Assembly (NCBI GenBank): GCA_021773135.1
Contig: JAJFKP010000016.1
Coordinates: 1 to 63,707 of the forward strand
Source: Woeseiaceae bacterium
GTDB taxonomy: Bacteria > Pseudomonadota > Gammaproteobacteria > Steroidobacterales > Woeseiaceae
DNA: 63,707 bases
Reading direction: 5' to 3'
The notes under the pieces are model-generated. The model was not told the origin of the DNA and did not search any database. It saw only the letters and a program-made list of their open reading frames with translations. Each line of letters starts with the position of its first letter. Within the stretch, counting starts at the first letter, position 1. Both the position numbers and the translations under genes were made by a program. This document shows positions 55,571-63,707 of this stretch, in pieces.

Positions 55571-56410
55571 TTATTCGCCATCACTGGTTCGAGTTTCAAG
55601 CATGCTCAATTCAGCGTCAAACAAGTTTTGATAGGTCTGATCCACCGTCTGATCTTCGAGCCAGGTGTCAACATAGCCTTTCCACTCATGGTCACGCGGC
55701 ATCAGCAATCCAAATTCAAAAGAGTTAAAAGGCGCTTCCCGGTTGGTTACTTCGAGGCCCGGATGTATGACCGCCTGCACAGCGGCCTCCACAGCGTCAG
55801 TCACCATGACATCGGCCACGTCCGCGATAATCTTGTCGAACACGGTCAGGTTGTCCTCGTTCAAAACGATCGTTGCCCGCGGAAAATGTTCGCGGGCGAA
55901 TGCCTCATTCGTGCCACCGGGATTGACAATGACGCGGATACCGGCCTGGTTGATATCCGGAATGGTTCGGAAACGATGCGCGTTTTCGTCACGGGTTATT
56001 GCGACCTTGCCACTGGCCATGATTGGAAGGCTGAAAAACGCGACGCTCAGGCGTTCTGGCGTTATCGTGATGCCGCTCATGCCGATATCGAATTTATCGG
56101 CGAGCAGATCGTCCATTAATCCAGGCCAGGTGGTCTGCACAAACTCGACTTTAACGCCAAGGTCGGCTGCCAGCTTCCTGGCAAAAGCAATATCGACACC
56201 ATGTAGCGCGCCGGATTCATCTCGTCGGTAAGAAAACGGTACGAAATCACCGGTTGTCCCAACTCGAAGTGTCTCGCTGCTGCGAATGGTAGCCAGCTTT
56301 GTGCGGGACTCGTGCGTGTCCGAACAGCCAATGGCGAATGCCAGGAACACCGCGATGCCAAGTGCCCGAAAGGAGGCGACATCGCTTCTTTTCGAGCTGA
56401 CGATGGCCAT
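55571..56410 (-). CDS. PheC-like cyclohexadienyl dehydratase / periplasmic solute-binding fold
   Basis: A 279-residue protein of the type 3 solute-binding fold, with a signal ending in a lipobox-like IGC. It agrees with cyclohexadienyl dehydratase (PheC) rather than transporters: TTGDFVPFSYR, HGVDIAFARKLAADLGV, DKFDIGMSGITITPER, and the signature INPGGTNE-type VIVNPGGTNEAFAREHFP with E169, then VMVTDAVEA. PheC converts prephenate or arogenate to phenylpyruvate/phenylalanine in the periplasm. No transporter permease is nearby, which supports the enzyme reading. Neighbouring aminotransferases could use the keto acid. Confidence 0.75.
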   Translation of the reverse strand: MAIVSSKRSDVASFRALGIAVFLAFAIGCSDTHESRTKLATIRSSETLRVGTTGDFVPFSYRRDESGALHGVDIAFARKLAADLGVKVEFVQTTWPGLMDDLLADKFDIGMSGITITPERLSVAFFSLPIMASGKVAITRDENAHRFRTIPDINQAGIRVIVNPGGTNEAFAREHFPRATIVLNEDNLTVFDKIIADVADVMVTDAVEAAVQAVIHPGLEVTNREAPFNSFEFGLLMPRDHEWKGYVDTWLEDQTVDQTYQNLFDAELSMLETRTSDGE

Positions 56411-56476
56411 TGCTGGATAGAGCGAAGTGGCAGGCGGTCGGACGTTATGATTGACGCGAGAAAAAATGCCGGGCGC

Positions 56477-57697
56477 TCATGAGCGCAGCGACTTCGCGAC
56501 TTCCAGAAGCCGGTCGATGTCTTCCTGATTGTTAAACAGGCCGACACCCGCACGGATCTGCGTGCCGCCTTCCCTGAATGACACTTTAACGCCCGCATCC
56601 TCGAACCGGGCGGTTGCAACTGAACGATCGATCCCGTGCCGGAATGCCACGATCTGGGAGGCGTTCCCAGATGGCGTCAGTACATCGAAGCCAAGGCTGC
56701 GTAGTCCGCCGTTCAGCGCATCGGCGAGAGGAAGCACATGTGCCTCGATATTGTCGACCCCGATGTCCAGTACATAGTCGAGCGCTGCACGCATCTGGTA
56801 GATCGAGCCGAAAGCTGGTGTGGCATATCCGTATTTCCTCGCATCCTGGTAAAAACGGTACTCGCCGGGCTCGGGCTCGCTCTCGAGTTGACGCCAGCCG
56901 ATCCTGTCCATGGCAACCCGCTCGAGCAACCCATTGCGAACAAAGAATGGGGCCACGCCAAAACCGCCAAGCAGCCACTTGTAACCGCCAACGGTAAAGA
57001 AATCGACACCGGTTTCGGTGACGTCGAGTGGAATTGCACCGACACCCTGAATTGCGTCAACGTAGAGATAAGCATTATGCGCATGGGCCAGCTCTGCCAG
57101 CCCATTCAGGTCCTGCCGGTAGCCGTTCTGATGCGATACCCAGGACACGGAAATGACCTTCGTTGTCTCGTCGACATGCCGGGCAAATGCATCCACCGGC
57201 GTCGCCCCGTCAATATTATTTACGACACGAAGATCGATGCCCCGGGTTTCAACGAGATGGTTATAGAGGAAGACCGTTGTATCGTAGTGCAGATCATCAA
57301 TTACCACACTGTCACCAGGCCGCAGATCAAGCGCTGCCGTGACGACATTTTCACCCTCACTTGTCGTTGAAAGGAGCCCGATTTCCTCGACACCGGCATT
57401 TACGAGCTGGGCAAAACGCTGCCGCAGCAACCGTGTTTCTTCCAGCATCGAGCCAAGGCTAACTGGATCACTGGCCTTCGCCTGGTGAAAAGCGACCGTC
57501 GCGTCTACGACCGATTGCGGCGACGGTGCGATGTAAGGAGAGTTCAGGTAGGTCCATTGGTTGAGGACCGGAAAATCGGAGCGACAATTCAGTGGATCGT
57601 CGACCTCCGCGGATTGCGCGCCGCGGACCGGTGCGGCCACTCCCGATGCCATGGCTGCCGTAGCCAACCCCACAAAATCACGTCGAGAAAATTCCAT
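56477..57697 (-). CDS. Class V aminotransferase with Tat signal
   Basis: A 406-residue PLP enzyme with a twin-arginine motif SRRDFVG (residues 4-10) and hydrophobic segment (LATAAMASGVAAPV). The fold is that of class V enzymes such as isopenicillin N epimerase or cysteine desulfurase-like proteins: LSTTSEGENVV, SWVSHQNGYRQDL, YVDAIQGVGAIPLD, and PLP lysine K240 in GGYKWLLGGFG. Tat export would carry the folded, PLP-loaded enzyme to the periplasm. The 66 bases between it and the PheC-like gene and the matching location suggest joint function. Substrate unknown. Confidence 0.85.
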   Translation of the reverse strand: MEFSRRDFVGLATAAMASGVAAPVRGAQSAEVDDPLNCRSDFPVLNQWTYLNSPYIAPSPQSVVDATVAFHQAKASDPVSLGSMLEETRLLRQRFAQLVNAGVEEIGLLSTTSEGENVVTAALDLRPGDSVVIDDLHYDTTVFLYNHLVETRGIDLRVVNNIDGATPVDAFARHVDETTKVISVSWVSHQNGYRQDLNGLAELAHAHNAYLYVDAIQGVGAIPLDVTETGVDFFTVGGYKWLLGGFGVAPFFVRNGLLERVAMDRIGWRQLESEPEPGEYRFYQDARKYGYATPAFGSIYQMRAALDYVLDIGVDNIEAHVLPLADALNGGLRSLGFDVLTPSGNASQIVAFRHGIDRSVATARFEDAGVKVSFREGGTQIRAGVGLFNNQEDIDRLLEVAKSLRS

Positions 57698-57801
57698 CGT
57701 AAATCCCGATTCCCATAACAGGGAGATACTCTACATCAATCGCTTGCACGCGAGCCAATGCATCGTGGAATAGGTGCAAAGCCCACGGATGCGAGCGCCG
57801 C

Positions 57802-58980
57802 CTAATCGGCAACCAGACTGCAAAATCGGTCAACTTCCGATTCTGTATTAAAATAGTGAACCGATGCGCGAGCGAGCTCGTTAATGCCGCGGCCGGAGAA
57901 ATCCAGCTGCGCCGATTGTCGATTAGTCACCGAGATGTTAACGCCGTTTCTGCGCAACCTGCCTGCCAGTGCCACCGCAGTCTCGCGAGCTGATTCAAAA
58001 GTGACAATGCCACACTTCTTTTTGCCAAGATCACGAATGGTAATCCCGTCGACCTCGCTCAACTGATTGCGCAAGTAGCTGGCCAGCGCGGTCACCCGAC
58101 CTTCTATTGCAGGCAGGCCAATCTTCTGCGCGTAGTCTACAGCTGTGGCCAGGCCAACGCGGCCGGCGACGTAACTTTCCCAATTCTCGAAACGTCTGGC
58201 GCCGGGGGCGATTTCGTAACTGTTCACTTGACGCCACGTCGCTGCGCGCATGTCGATAAAGGGCGGATCCAGCTGCTCCACAATCTCGTTTGAGACATAA
58301 AGGAATCCAGTACCCCTGGGACCTCTAAGAAATTTCCTGCCAGTGCCGCTTAATACATGGCAGCCGATCTTTGCGACATTGACGTCCAGCTGGCCTACTG
58401 ACTGGCAGGCATCCAGAAAAAATAAAAGGCCGTAGTCGCGTGCGAATTGGCCCACGGCCTCTGCAGGATTGACCAGGCCACCCTGTGTTGGGACATGCAC
58501 AAGATTGATTACTTTGGTGGTCGGCTTGACCAACGCCGGCAGTGCACTGACGTCGATTTGTCCGTATTCATCGGAAGGCGCCACATCGATTTGGATGCCG
58601 AGCCGTTTCGACAAATGCAGGAAGGCCAGGTAGTTTGACGCGTATTCTGCTGCGTGGGTGATCACGCGGTCTCCGGCAGCCAGCGGTAATGCGTAAAACG
58701 CCATATCCCACGCTCGGGTAGCGTTTTCTACGAACGCGATCTCACTTGGCTGCACGCACAAGAGATCGGCGAAGCTTGCATAGAATCCATCCAGGACTCC
58801 AGTCGCAGACGCAGCGGCCTCGTAACCCCCGATGTCGCGCTCCAGTTCAAGGTGCCGCGTTACTGCATCATGCACCGCATCCGGCATCAATGAAGCACCG
58901 GCATTGTTAAAGTGAATCAGGTTCGCGCAAGCGGGCGTGTCGGCCCGTAAATTCTCAATCTGCTCCGTTAATAAAGTCAT
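57802..58980 (-). CDS. Class V aminotransferase, cytoplasmic
   Basis: A 392-residue PLP-dependent class V enzyme without signal peptide. Motifs are LIHFNNAGASLMPD, FVENATRAWDMAFY, HAAEYASNYLAF, FFLDACQSVGQLDV and PLP lysine K216 in SGTGRKFLRGPRGTG. The group includes cysteine desulfurases and sulfoxide lyases such as EgtE; no egtB/egtD is adjacent. It precedes the Tat-type homologue by 104 bases on the same strand. Confidence 0.85.
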   Translation of the reverse strand: MTLLTEQIENLRADTPACANLIHFNNAGASLMPDAVHDAVTRHLELERDIGGYEAAASATGVLDGFYASFADLLCVQPSEIAFVENATRAWDMAFYALPLAAGDRVITHAAEYASNYLAFLHLSKRLGIQIDVAPSDEYGQIDVSALPALVKPTTKVINLVHVPTQGGLVNPAEAVGQFARDYGLLFFLDACQSVGQLDVNVAKIGCHVLSGTGRKFLRGPRGTGFLYVSNEIVEQLDPPFIDMRAATWRQVNSYEIAPGARRFENWESYVAGRVGLATAVDYAQKIGLPAIEGRVTALASYLRNQLSEVDGITIRDLGKKKCGIVTFESARETAVALAGRLRRNGVNISVTNRQSAQLDFSGRGINELARASVHYFNTESEVDRFCSLVAD

Positions 58981-59062
58981 GAGCCCGGCCTGCGTCGATA
59001 TGCCGGCACCGGTGGCGTTTTCAGGGTAATCCGGACCGACACCAATAAATCACACAGTCCGT

Positions 59063-59917
59063 TTAGCACGATACTGATTCCGTCATTTCGGGGCGTAGCT
59101 GAAGTTGGTAGACAACTTTTACATTGGCGACCGGGCAATGAAAAGCCAGCAAACGGGCCGTGAGTTGCAGATCCACCGCATCATTCGCGACGTTACCATA
59201 CAGGCGATCACCTATGATGGGAAAACCAAGCCCTGCCAAATGGCGGCGAATCTGGTGCTTGCGACCAGTCTCGATACGAACGTCGATTTCGGACCAGCGT
59301 TCTCGAGCTTGTAGAAATGAAAACTCGCTTAGCGCGCTCTTGCCATCAATTTGCGCATCAACGTGCAATGGATTTGGCTGTCGGGAAAAGTCGCCGGCCA
59401 CTATGGCCCGGTAGCGCTTTTCAACCCTCCGCTCTCGAAACAGTTTCGACAGCGCCGCGGCCATGGTTTTCGTGTGTGCCACCAGCATGAGACCGTTCGC
59501 GGCACGATCAAGACGATGTACGACAAATGCCGGGCGCTCTGGTTGCAGATTTCGCTCAGCCCAGCGCGTCAACGTACAATGATCCCCCCACTTTGATCCC
59601 TGCGACCGCAGCCCGAAAGGCTTGTTCCATACGGAATATTCGCCAACATCGGCCACGAGGGTCGGCTCTGCGGGTACCTCGTCGAGAATTCGCGAATCGT
59701 AGTAGAGGTGAATCTCATCACCTGCTTGCAACTTCCGTGTTGCACGCCGCAAACGCCGGGTGTTTCTGCCGCGGCTCAGCCACACAGCACCCTTGATCAT
59801 TGCGGACTTTAATCGCTGCCGGGAAAGCCCGCTGTTTCGCTGCAGGAGATCAACAGCGTTTTCCTCTGCTGACTCGACGACTATATGCGATTCAATGCCT
59901 TTCAATACGTCACTCAT
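59063..59917 (-). CDS. RluA-family pseudouridine synthase
   Basis: A 284-residue RNA pseudouridine synthase. An N-terminal S4-like segment (LLQRNSGLSRQRLKSAMIKGAVWL) precedes the catalytic domain with HRLDRAANGLMLVA (catalytic D137) and HQIRRHLAGLGFPIIGDRLYG. RluA-type enzymes modify specific uridines in rRNA or tRNA; the exact target is not clear. It is separated from the class V gene by 82 bases on the same strand but probably has its own role. Confidence 0.9.
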   Translation of the reverse strand: MSDVLKGIESHIVVESAEENAVDLLQRNSGLSRQRLKSAMIKGAVWLSRGRNTRRLRRATRKLQAGDEIHLYYDSRILDEVPAEPTLVADVGEYSVWNKPFGLRSQGSKWGDHCTLTRWAERNLQPERPAFVVHRLDRAANGLMLVAHTKTMAAALSKLFRERRVEKRYRAIVAGDFSRQPNPLHVDAQIDGKSALSEFSFLQARERWSEIDVRIETGRKHQIRRHLAGLGFPIIGDRLYGNVANDAVDLQLTARLLAFHCPVANVKVVYQLQLRPEMTESVSC

Positions 59918-60044
59918 TGGGCATCAGGATACAGCGAATGTCGCTTTTCGTCTGGATAGAGACACAAGCGGCGGCTTTAGAGCGTGATTCGCCACCCTGT
60001 CCTATGTCAGTCAGGAACGTTGGAACAAGTCACGATATCGAGAA

Positions 60045-60839
60045 TCAGATTGCAATCGATTCCGCATTGCTCAATATCACGCACTCCGCCCCCAGCTTCT
60101 CCGCCTCTTTGCGGAAGTACGCATCGTTGGCGGGATTGTATTTTTTTGTAAAGAAGCCCGGGCAATTATAATGACAGGGTATTACCTTCGTCGGCTGCAT
60201 GATCCGCACTGCTTCCAGCGCATCATCCTCATGCATTGTGTTGTGCGCAGTTCTGCCGCCGATGGGTATCATCAAGATGTCTGGCTTTCTGATTACACTC
60301 CACTCATTCGCGTGCAGAAGCGTGTCTCCGAGGTTAACGATTCTTTTTCCATCAATATCGATATCGAAACCAATTGCGCCCCAGCCTATTCTTTCGTTTG
60401 CCCCCGGCGTAAAAGTTCTGGAAAACGGGCCTATCTTCAAAACCAGGCTGCCGTGCGTTGCTTTGATGCCGCGGATAACCAGTCCGTCCAGTTCCAGCGT
60501 TTCATTAACGGCGATTGTATGCACATTGTTCATCGCCGTAGTGAATGTCAGGCCTTTGCCCCGCGGCGCCAGCATCACTTTACTTCCCGAGACATCTCGT
60601 AACATCGTTTCGTTGCAGATGATCGCTGCACCGGAAGCCTCGGCAACCCGATCCGTATGCCAGTAGTGATCCGGGTCGCCGTGAGTAACGAATATATGAG
60701 TGATGTTATGCCACTCCGATTCGGGAATTAGCGTTGTGAGTCGAAAGTAGTACAGGAACAATGCACCTGGATCGATGGCAATTTTAAGGTTGCTCGTCTC
60801 GATGAGAAACGTGTTGTAGAGATAGTGAGTGATCTTCAT
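60045..60839 (-). CDS. Metallo-beta-lactamase-fold hydrolase (UlaG-like)
   Basis: A 264-residue protein of the UlaG/UPF0173 branch of the metallo-beta-lactamase fold. The metal motif is FVTHGDPDHYWHTD; NLGDTLLHANEW and IPCHYNCPG add the later ligands. Members hydrolyse phosphorylated lactones or other small esters; substrate unknown. ATG 60839 (MKITHYLYNTF) is preferred; a longer start at 60887 lacks homologous sequence. It stands between RluA and a DUF1326 gene. Confidence 0.75.
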   Translation of the reverse strand: MKITHYLYNTFLIETSNLKIAIDPGALFLYYFRLTTLIPESEWHNITHIFVTHGDPDHYWHTDRVAEASGAAIICNETMLRDVSGSKVMLAPRGKGLTFTTAMNNVHTIAVNETLELDGLVIRGIKATHGSLVLKIGPFSRTFTPGANERIGWGAIGFDIDIDGKRIVNLGDTLLHANEWSVIRKPDILMIPIGGRTAHNTMHEDDALEAVRIMQPTKVIPCHYNCPGFFTKKYNPANDAYFRKEAEKLGAECVILSNAESIAI

Positions 60840-61129
60840 TGGACAGCCTGCATCGCTGGCAAAAAAACGCGTCAGGGAGAAGATCAACTATCACAGCTCG
60901 CCAGTAAATAGCGGCATTCCACGATGGGTATGTGTGACGCATCAGAAACTATTGCACGGCGGTTTCCGCATGCGTGCATGCCTGATACAGGCCATCCAGC
61001 ACTATAGTCCAGGCTCGCCGCAACTCGAGCGTAATAACATCAAGACCCTTGCCCAGACGACAATCGAAATTATGTCCCAATTCGAATCTGGATCAATGTC
61101 GTGCAACGGATGCTACAGGTTTGACTCGA

Positions 61130-61759
61130 CTAACCGCTCGCAATCATCCGTGACGTAAAGCCGTTCGTGCCACTGTAAGACCATTCCCGATCCTGGCCCA
61201 TGTGAGTATGTTTCACAGATTCGTACTGCACGTAGTCGTGAAAGACATTTGACGGCAGTCCGCTAACCTTGATACGGCCACCATCCAGTCCAGCCAGCGG
61301 CTTCATTTCAACTGTGGAAGCAGGTGTCGAGAAAGCGACCAGATCGTCGGTTCGTTCAACAGCCAGCGGTACACGTTCAATGGAACGCGACTGGCGTAGA
61401 AACCAGCCGAACGCCAGCGGCATAATGGCATCGAATGCTTCCGTCTGCGCTGAGTTAAGGCGCTCATCGATATAGATCTTGCTCCACTTGCCCATCTCAA
61501 ACGTCACCAGGAAACTGATGCCGGCAAGATCGGCGCCATCGACTTGCCCTTCGACAATTTCAATGAGTCGATTGCCATCACAACGTAGGTCAGTTGGCCG
61601 ACCGAAATTACATGGACAGGGAATTTCGCAGCTGCAGCACTCTGCGACGTTTGCCGCTAACGTCCATACGGGCGCTGCTGCGGCCGTGCCGGCGTTACCC
61701 AGAATTGCAGGAGCAACGGCGATCGCGCTCAGTGCGCTGTTGAAATCGCGTCGTTTCAT
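61130..61759 (-). CDS. DUF1326 Cys-rich protein with Tat-like signal
   Basis: A 209-residue protein. The N-terminus MKRRDFNSALSAIAVAPAIL carries a twin-arginine motif. A cysteine cluster ECCSCEIPCPCNFGRPTD (about 38-56) and later LRCDG identify the DUF1326 family of unknown function. The closely spaced cysteines could bind a metal or a cluster. The remaining domain (about 60-205) is beta-rich. It stands between the MBL-fold hydrolase and the divergent patatin gene. Confidence 0.75.
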   Translation of the reverse strand: MKRRDFNSALSAIAVAPAILGNAGTAAAAPVWTLAANVAECCSCEIPCPCNFGRPTDLRCDGNRLIEIVEGQVDGADLAGISFLVTFEMGKWSKIYIDERLNSAQTEAFDAIMPLAFGWFLRQSRSIERVPLAVERTDDLVAFSTPASTVEMKPLAGLDGGRIKVSGLPSNVFHDYVQYESVKHTHMGQDREWSYSGTNGFTSRMIASG

Positions 61760-61865
61760 GTTCCACCTCCCGATCTATCGAATCTTGAATATGAGTATAT
61801 AAGCACATGACCGGGTTCACACCTTCTGGTGCGAATCGCCACTAAACAGTCTATCCTCTTGAATC

Positions 61866-63314
61866 ATGAAGCACTCGAATCTGGTCCTCGCTGGTCTACC
61901 CGGGATATTTTTGCTTGCTGGCTGTGCCCATTTTCCTGAAAACGAATTGCTCAGCTACGAACAGGTCAAGGGCGTACCGGAACGCGGTTACGTGTACCAG
62001 GGATGGGACAACGGCGCGGACGACTTACTGGTCGCTGTTGCGTTGTCCGGCGGTGGTGCACGGGCAGCTGCATTTTCGTTCGGGGTAATTGAGGAGCTTC
62101 ATGAATCTGTAATTCACTGGAACGGATCAAACCGTCGGCTACTCCATGAAGTCGATCTCGTCTCTTCCGTCTCAGGTGGAAGTATCACTGCAGCCTATTG
62201 GGCGGCTCACGGCCAGGAGATACTACTGCGCGAGTACCCGGTGCAATTCCTCGACCACCATGTAAAACGTGATTTGTTGCTGCGATTCTTGTCGCCAGTT
62301 ACTAATTTGCGTTTGTTAGGTCAAAAGTTTGAGCGTGTTGACGTTATGGCTGAGTACATGGACGACCAGTTATTCAACGAAAAGACGTTTGCCGATATCA
62401 GGGGCAATAAGCCCTTTTTCCTCATAAACGCCACGGACATCTCCTCAGGCACACGCTTCGGCTTCACCCAGGAACATTTCGATCAGCTTTGTTCCAATCT
62501 CGATACCTACAGCCTGTCGCGCGCAGTGGCAGCATCGTCCGCAGTGCCTGGGGCGAGCAGCCCGGTTACGTTACGCAACCACGATGAAAACTATTGCAAG
62601 GAAGTCAGAAAACCAAAATGGGTCAGCAGCGCCCTGGATTCCGAAAACGGAGCAAATTCGCCGTCACTGCCGCAGCTGCGGCGCGCGCGAGCCGTGCGCA
62701 ATTACCGGGACAAAACAAAGATCGACTGGGTCCACCTGTTTGACGGCGGCGTTTCCGACAATTTAGGTCTCCGCGGAATTTATGACGTCGCTTTCGCCGC
62801 CGATCGTGACTGCACAGATGAAGAAATGCAGCGTGTCCGTGATCTTCGCGGCATTGTTGTGATTGTGGTCGATGCAATGCTTGATCTTACCCACGAAGCT
62901 GATCGCAAAATCAATGGACCAACTTTCAGAGATTCCCTGGCTGCGGGGGTCAGCATCCCGATCGACCGGCTCAGTGAACACACGTTCGAACTCCTGCGCC
63001 CTCAGGTGGCAGGATGGGTAGAAAAATGTGGTGGCGATTTGCAAAAAATCGAGGTCCACCCGATTCTGGTGCGTATTACCGATGTGCCGGACCCCGATAG
63101 AAAGCTACAGGTTTCAACAAAACCTTACCCCGTCGCCGAATCTTCCGCACTACTACGTCAAGCCGGCCGCGTGGCACTCAGGTCCAATCGACAGTTCAAT
63201 TGTCTACGAAGTATTGACCGAAATCGCGACGCGCACGCCACCGACTTCGGTTCTCCGGATTGTCGGCGCAAGACGCAGGACGCGTCGCACCTTAATGAAT
63301 CACCGTTGCGGTAA
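61866..63314 (+). CDS. Patatin-like phospholipase lipoprotein
   Basis: A 482-residue lipoprotein (lipobox LAGC, about residue 20) with the patatin fold. The oxyanion loop is ALSGGGARA, the nucleophile S103 in SSVSGGSITA and the catalytic aspartate D293 in FDGGVSDN. Patatins hydrolyse membrane phospholipids or other acyl esters through a Ser-Asp dyad. The signal and lipobox suggest an outer-membrane or periplasmic position. It is convergent with the sugar-binding-protein gene at the window edge. Confidence 0.87.
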   Translation: MKHSNLVLAGLPGIFLLAGCAHFPENELLSYEQVKGVPERGYVYQGWDNGADDLLVAVALSGGGARAAAFSFGVIEELHESVIHWNGSNRRLLHEVDLVSSVSGGSITAAYWAAHGQEILLREYPVQFLDHHVKRDLLLRFLSPVTNLRLLGQKFERVDVMAEYMDDQLFNEKTFADIRGNKPFFLINATDISSGTRFGFTQEHFDQLCSNLDTYSLSRAVAASSAVPGASSPVTLRNHDENYCKEVRKPKWVSSALDSENGANSPSLPQLRRARAVRNYRDKTKIDWVHLFDGGVSDNLGLRGIYDVAFAADRDCTDEEMQRVRDLRGIVVIVVDAMLDLTHEADRKINGPTFRDSLAAGVSIPIDRLSEHTFELLRPQVAGWVEKCGGDLQKIEVHPILVRITDVPDPDRKLQVSTKPYPVAESSALLRQAGRVALRSNRQFNCLRSIDRNRDAHATDFGSPDCRRKTQDASHLNESPLR

Positions 63315-63352
63315 GACCGGCAATGCAGCAACCCTTTGCATGAATGACCGCC

Positions 63353-63707
63353 CTACTCGGCGCTCCACTGCTCGATAAGAACATCGTAGGGAACGGTTTC
63401 ACCGCGCGGCTTCTCATCCTTGAGCCTGGCTTTGGGTGCACCCGGTTGTTGTAGCCAATATTCGGCCTCTCGCGGCTCATTGAGCAACGGCCCACAGGCC
63501 CCCTGCACGTTGTGCTGCGCAAGACGCTCGAGCACGCGGTCCTGCTGTTCTGCCAGGGAGTCCATCGCTGCCTGGGCGGTCACCTCACCGCTAACAGCAT
63601 TGGCGACATTCGACCACCATAATTGAGCCAGTTTCGGGTAGTCAGGAACGTTAGTGCCTGTTGGTGTCCAGAGGACGCGCGCCGGACTGCGATAGAACTC
63701 GACCAGC
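63353..63707 (-). CDS. Sugar/glycerol ABC transporter substrate-binding protein, partial
   Basis: The C-terminal 117 residues of a family 1 solute-binding protein, running off the right edge of the window. TPTGTNVPDYPKLAQLWW, GEVTAQAAMDSLAEQQD, QGACGPLLNE and YWLQQPGAPKA match the tails of glycerol/sugar binding proteins of the GlpV type. The start and signal peptide lie outside the window. Its substrate is not certain. It ends 38 bases after the patatin stop on the opposite strand. Confidence 0.8.
   Translation of the reverse strand, partial: LVEFYRSPARVLWTPTGTNVPDYPKLAQLWWSNVANAVSGEVTAQAAMDSLAEQQDRVLERLAQHNVQGACGPLLNEPREAEYWLQQPGAPKARLKDEKPRGETVPYDVLIEQWSAE

Overview
The window looks like a chromosomal segment of a Gram-negative gammaproteobacterium, probably marine or sediment-dwelling. 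It has a TonB-dependent receptor, MCE/Mla-type lipid transport genes, lipoproteins with lipoboxes, a TrpR-like regulator next to a complete his operon, and two catabolic islands: alginate breakdown and protocatechuate 4,5-cleavage. This combination resembles Woeseia-like or Xanthomonadales-like lineages, but that placement is inference. There is no rRNA, no CRISPR array and no intact mobile element.

Layout: (1) 1-2800 starts with tRNA-Pro(CGG), followed by an orphan HigA/NadS-type antitoxin, a GcvA-like LysR regulator, a small exported protein, and a partial copy of the tRNA anticodon arm near 2560 that resembles an old attachment site. (2) 2810-6317 holds ygiQ and a secreted CotH-like protein. 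(3) 6508-22797 is an alginate utilisation locus. It contains PL17 oligoalginate lyase, mannonate dehydratase, an NRAMP-like transporter without the metal motifs, a HAD phosphatase, a TonB receptor, a FadR-type GntR regulator, and then one plus-strand operon of MFS uronate transporter, SDR (DEH reductase), KDPG aldolase, KDG kinase and a PL6 lipoprotein lyase. Alginate would be cut outside by PL6, imported by the receptor, trimmed to monomers by PL17, reduced to 2-keto-3-deoxygluconate, phosphorylated and split to pyruvate and glyceraldehyde-3-phosphate. A shared 16-bp element sits in front of both the receptor and the transporter operon.

(4) 24283-31471 is a tightly overlapping operon for protocatechuate 4,5-cleavage (ligK-galD-ligJ-ligI-ligA-ligB-ligC), divergent from a LysR regulator that has two helix-turn-helix domains. 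(5) 31732-39151 contains an interrupted secreted-protein gene with an in-frame TGA, a large BNR/VPS10-type beta-propeller protein, a sodium:solute symporter and an SDR. (6) 39356-48292 has an ATP-grasp protein and then a TrpR-like regulator with hisGDCBHAF-IE. Four of the eight his genes use non-ATG starts; hisF appears to begin with ATT. (7) 48390-51915 is an Mla/MCE lipid transport operon facing the his operon.

(8) 52416-63707 contains an MsrQ-like membrane haem protein paired with a repeat-containing helix-hairpin-helix secreted protein; a four-gene set with three apparently exported enzymes (amidohydrolase, PheC-like dehydratase, Tat-type class V aminotransferase) plus a cytoplasmic class V aminotransferase; an RluA pseudouridine synthase; a metallo-beta-lactamase-fold hydrolase; a Cys-rich DUF1326 protein; a patatin lipoprotein; and, cut by the window edge, a sugar/glycerol ABC binding protein. 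All family assignments come from reading motifs and remembered homologues; no searches were run.
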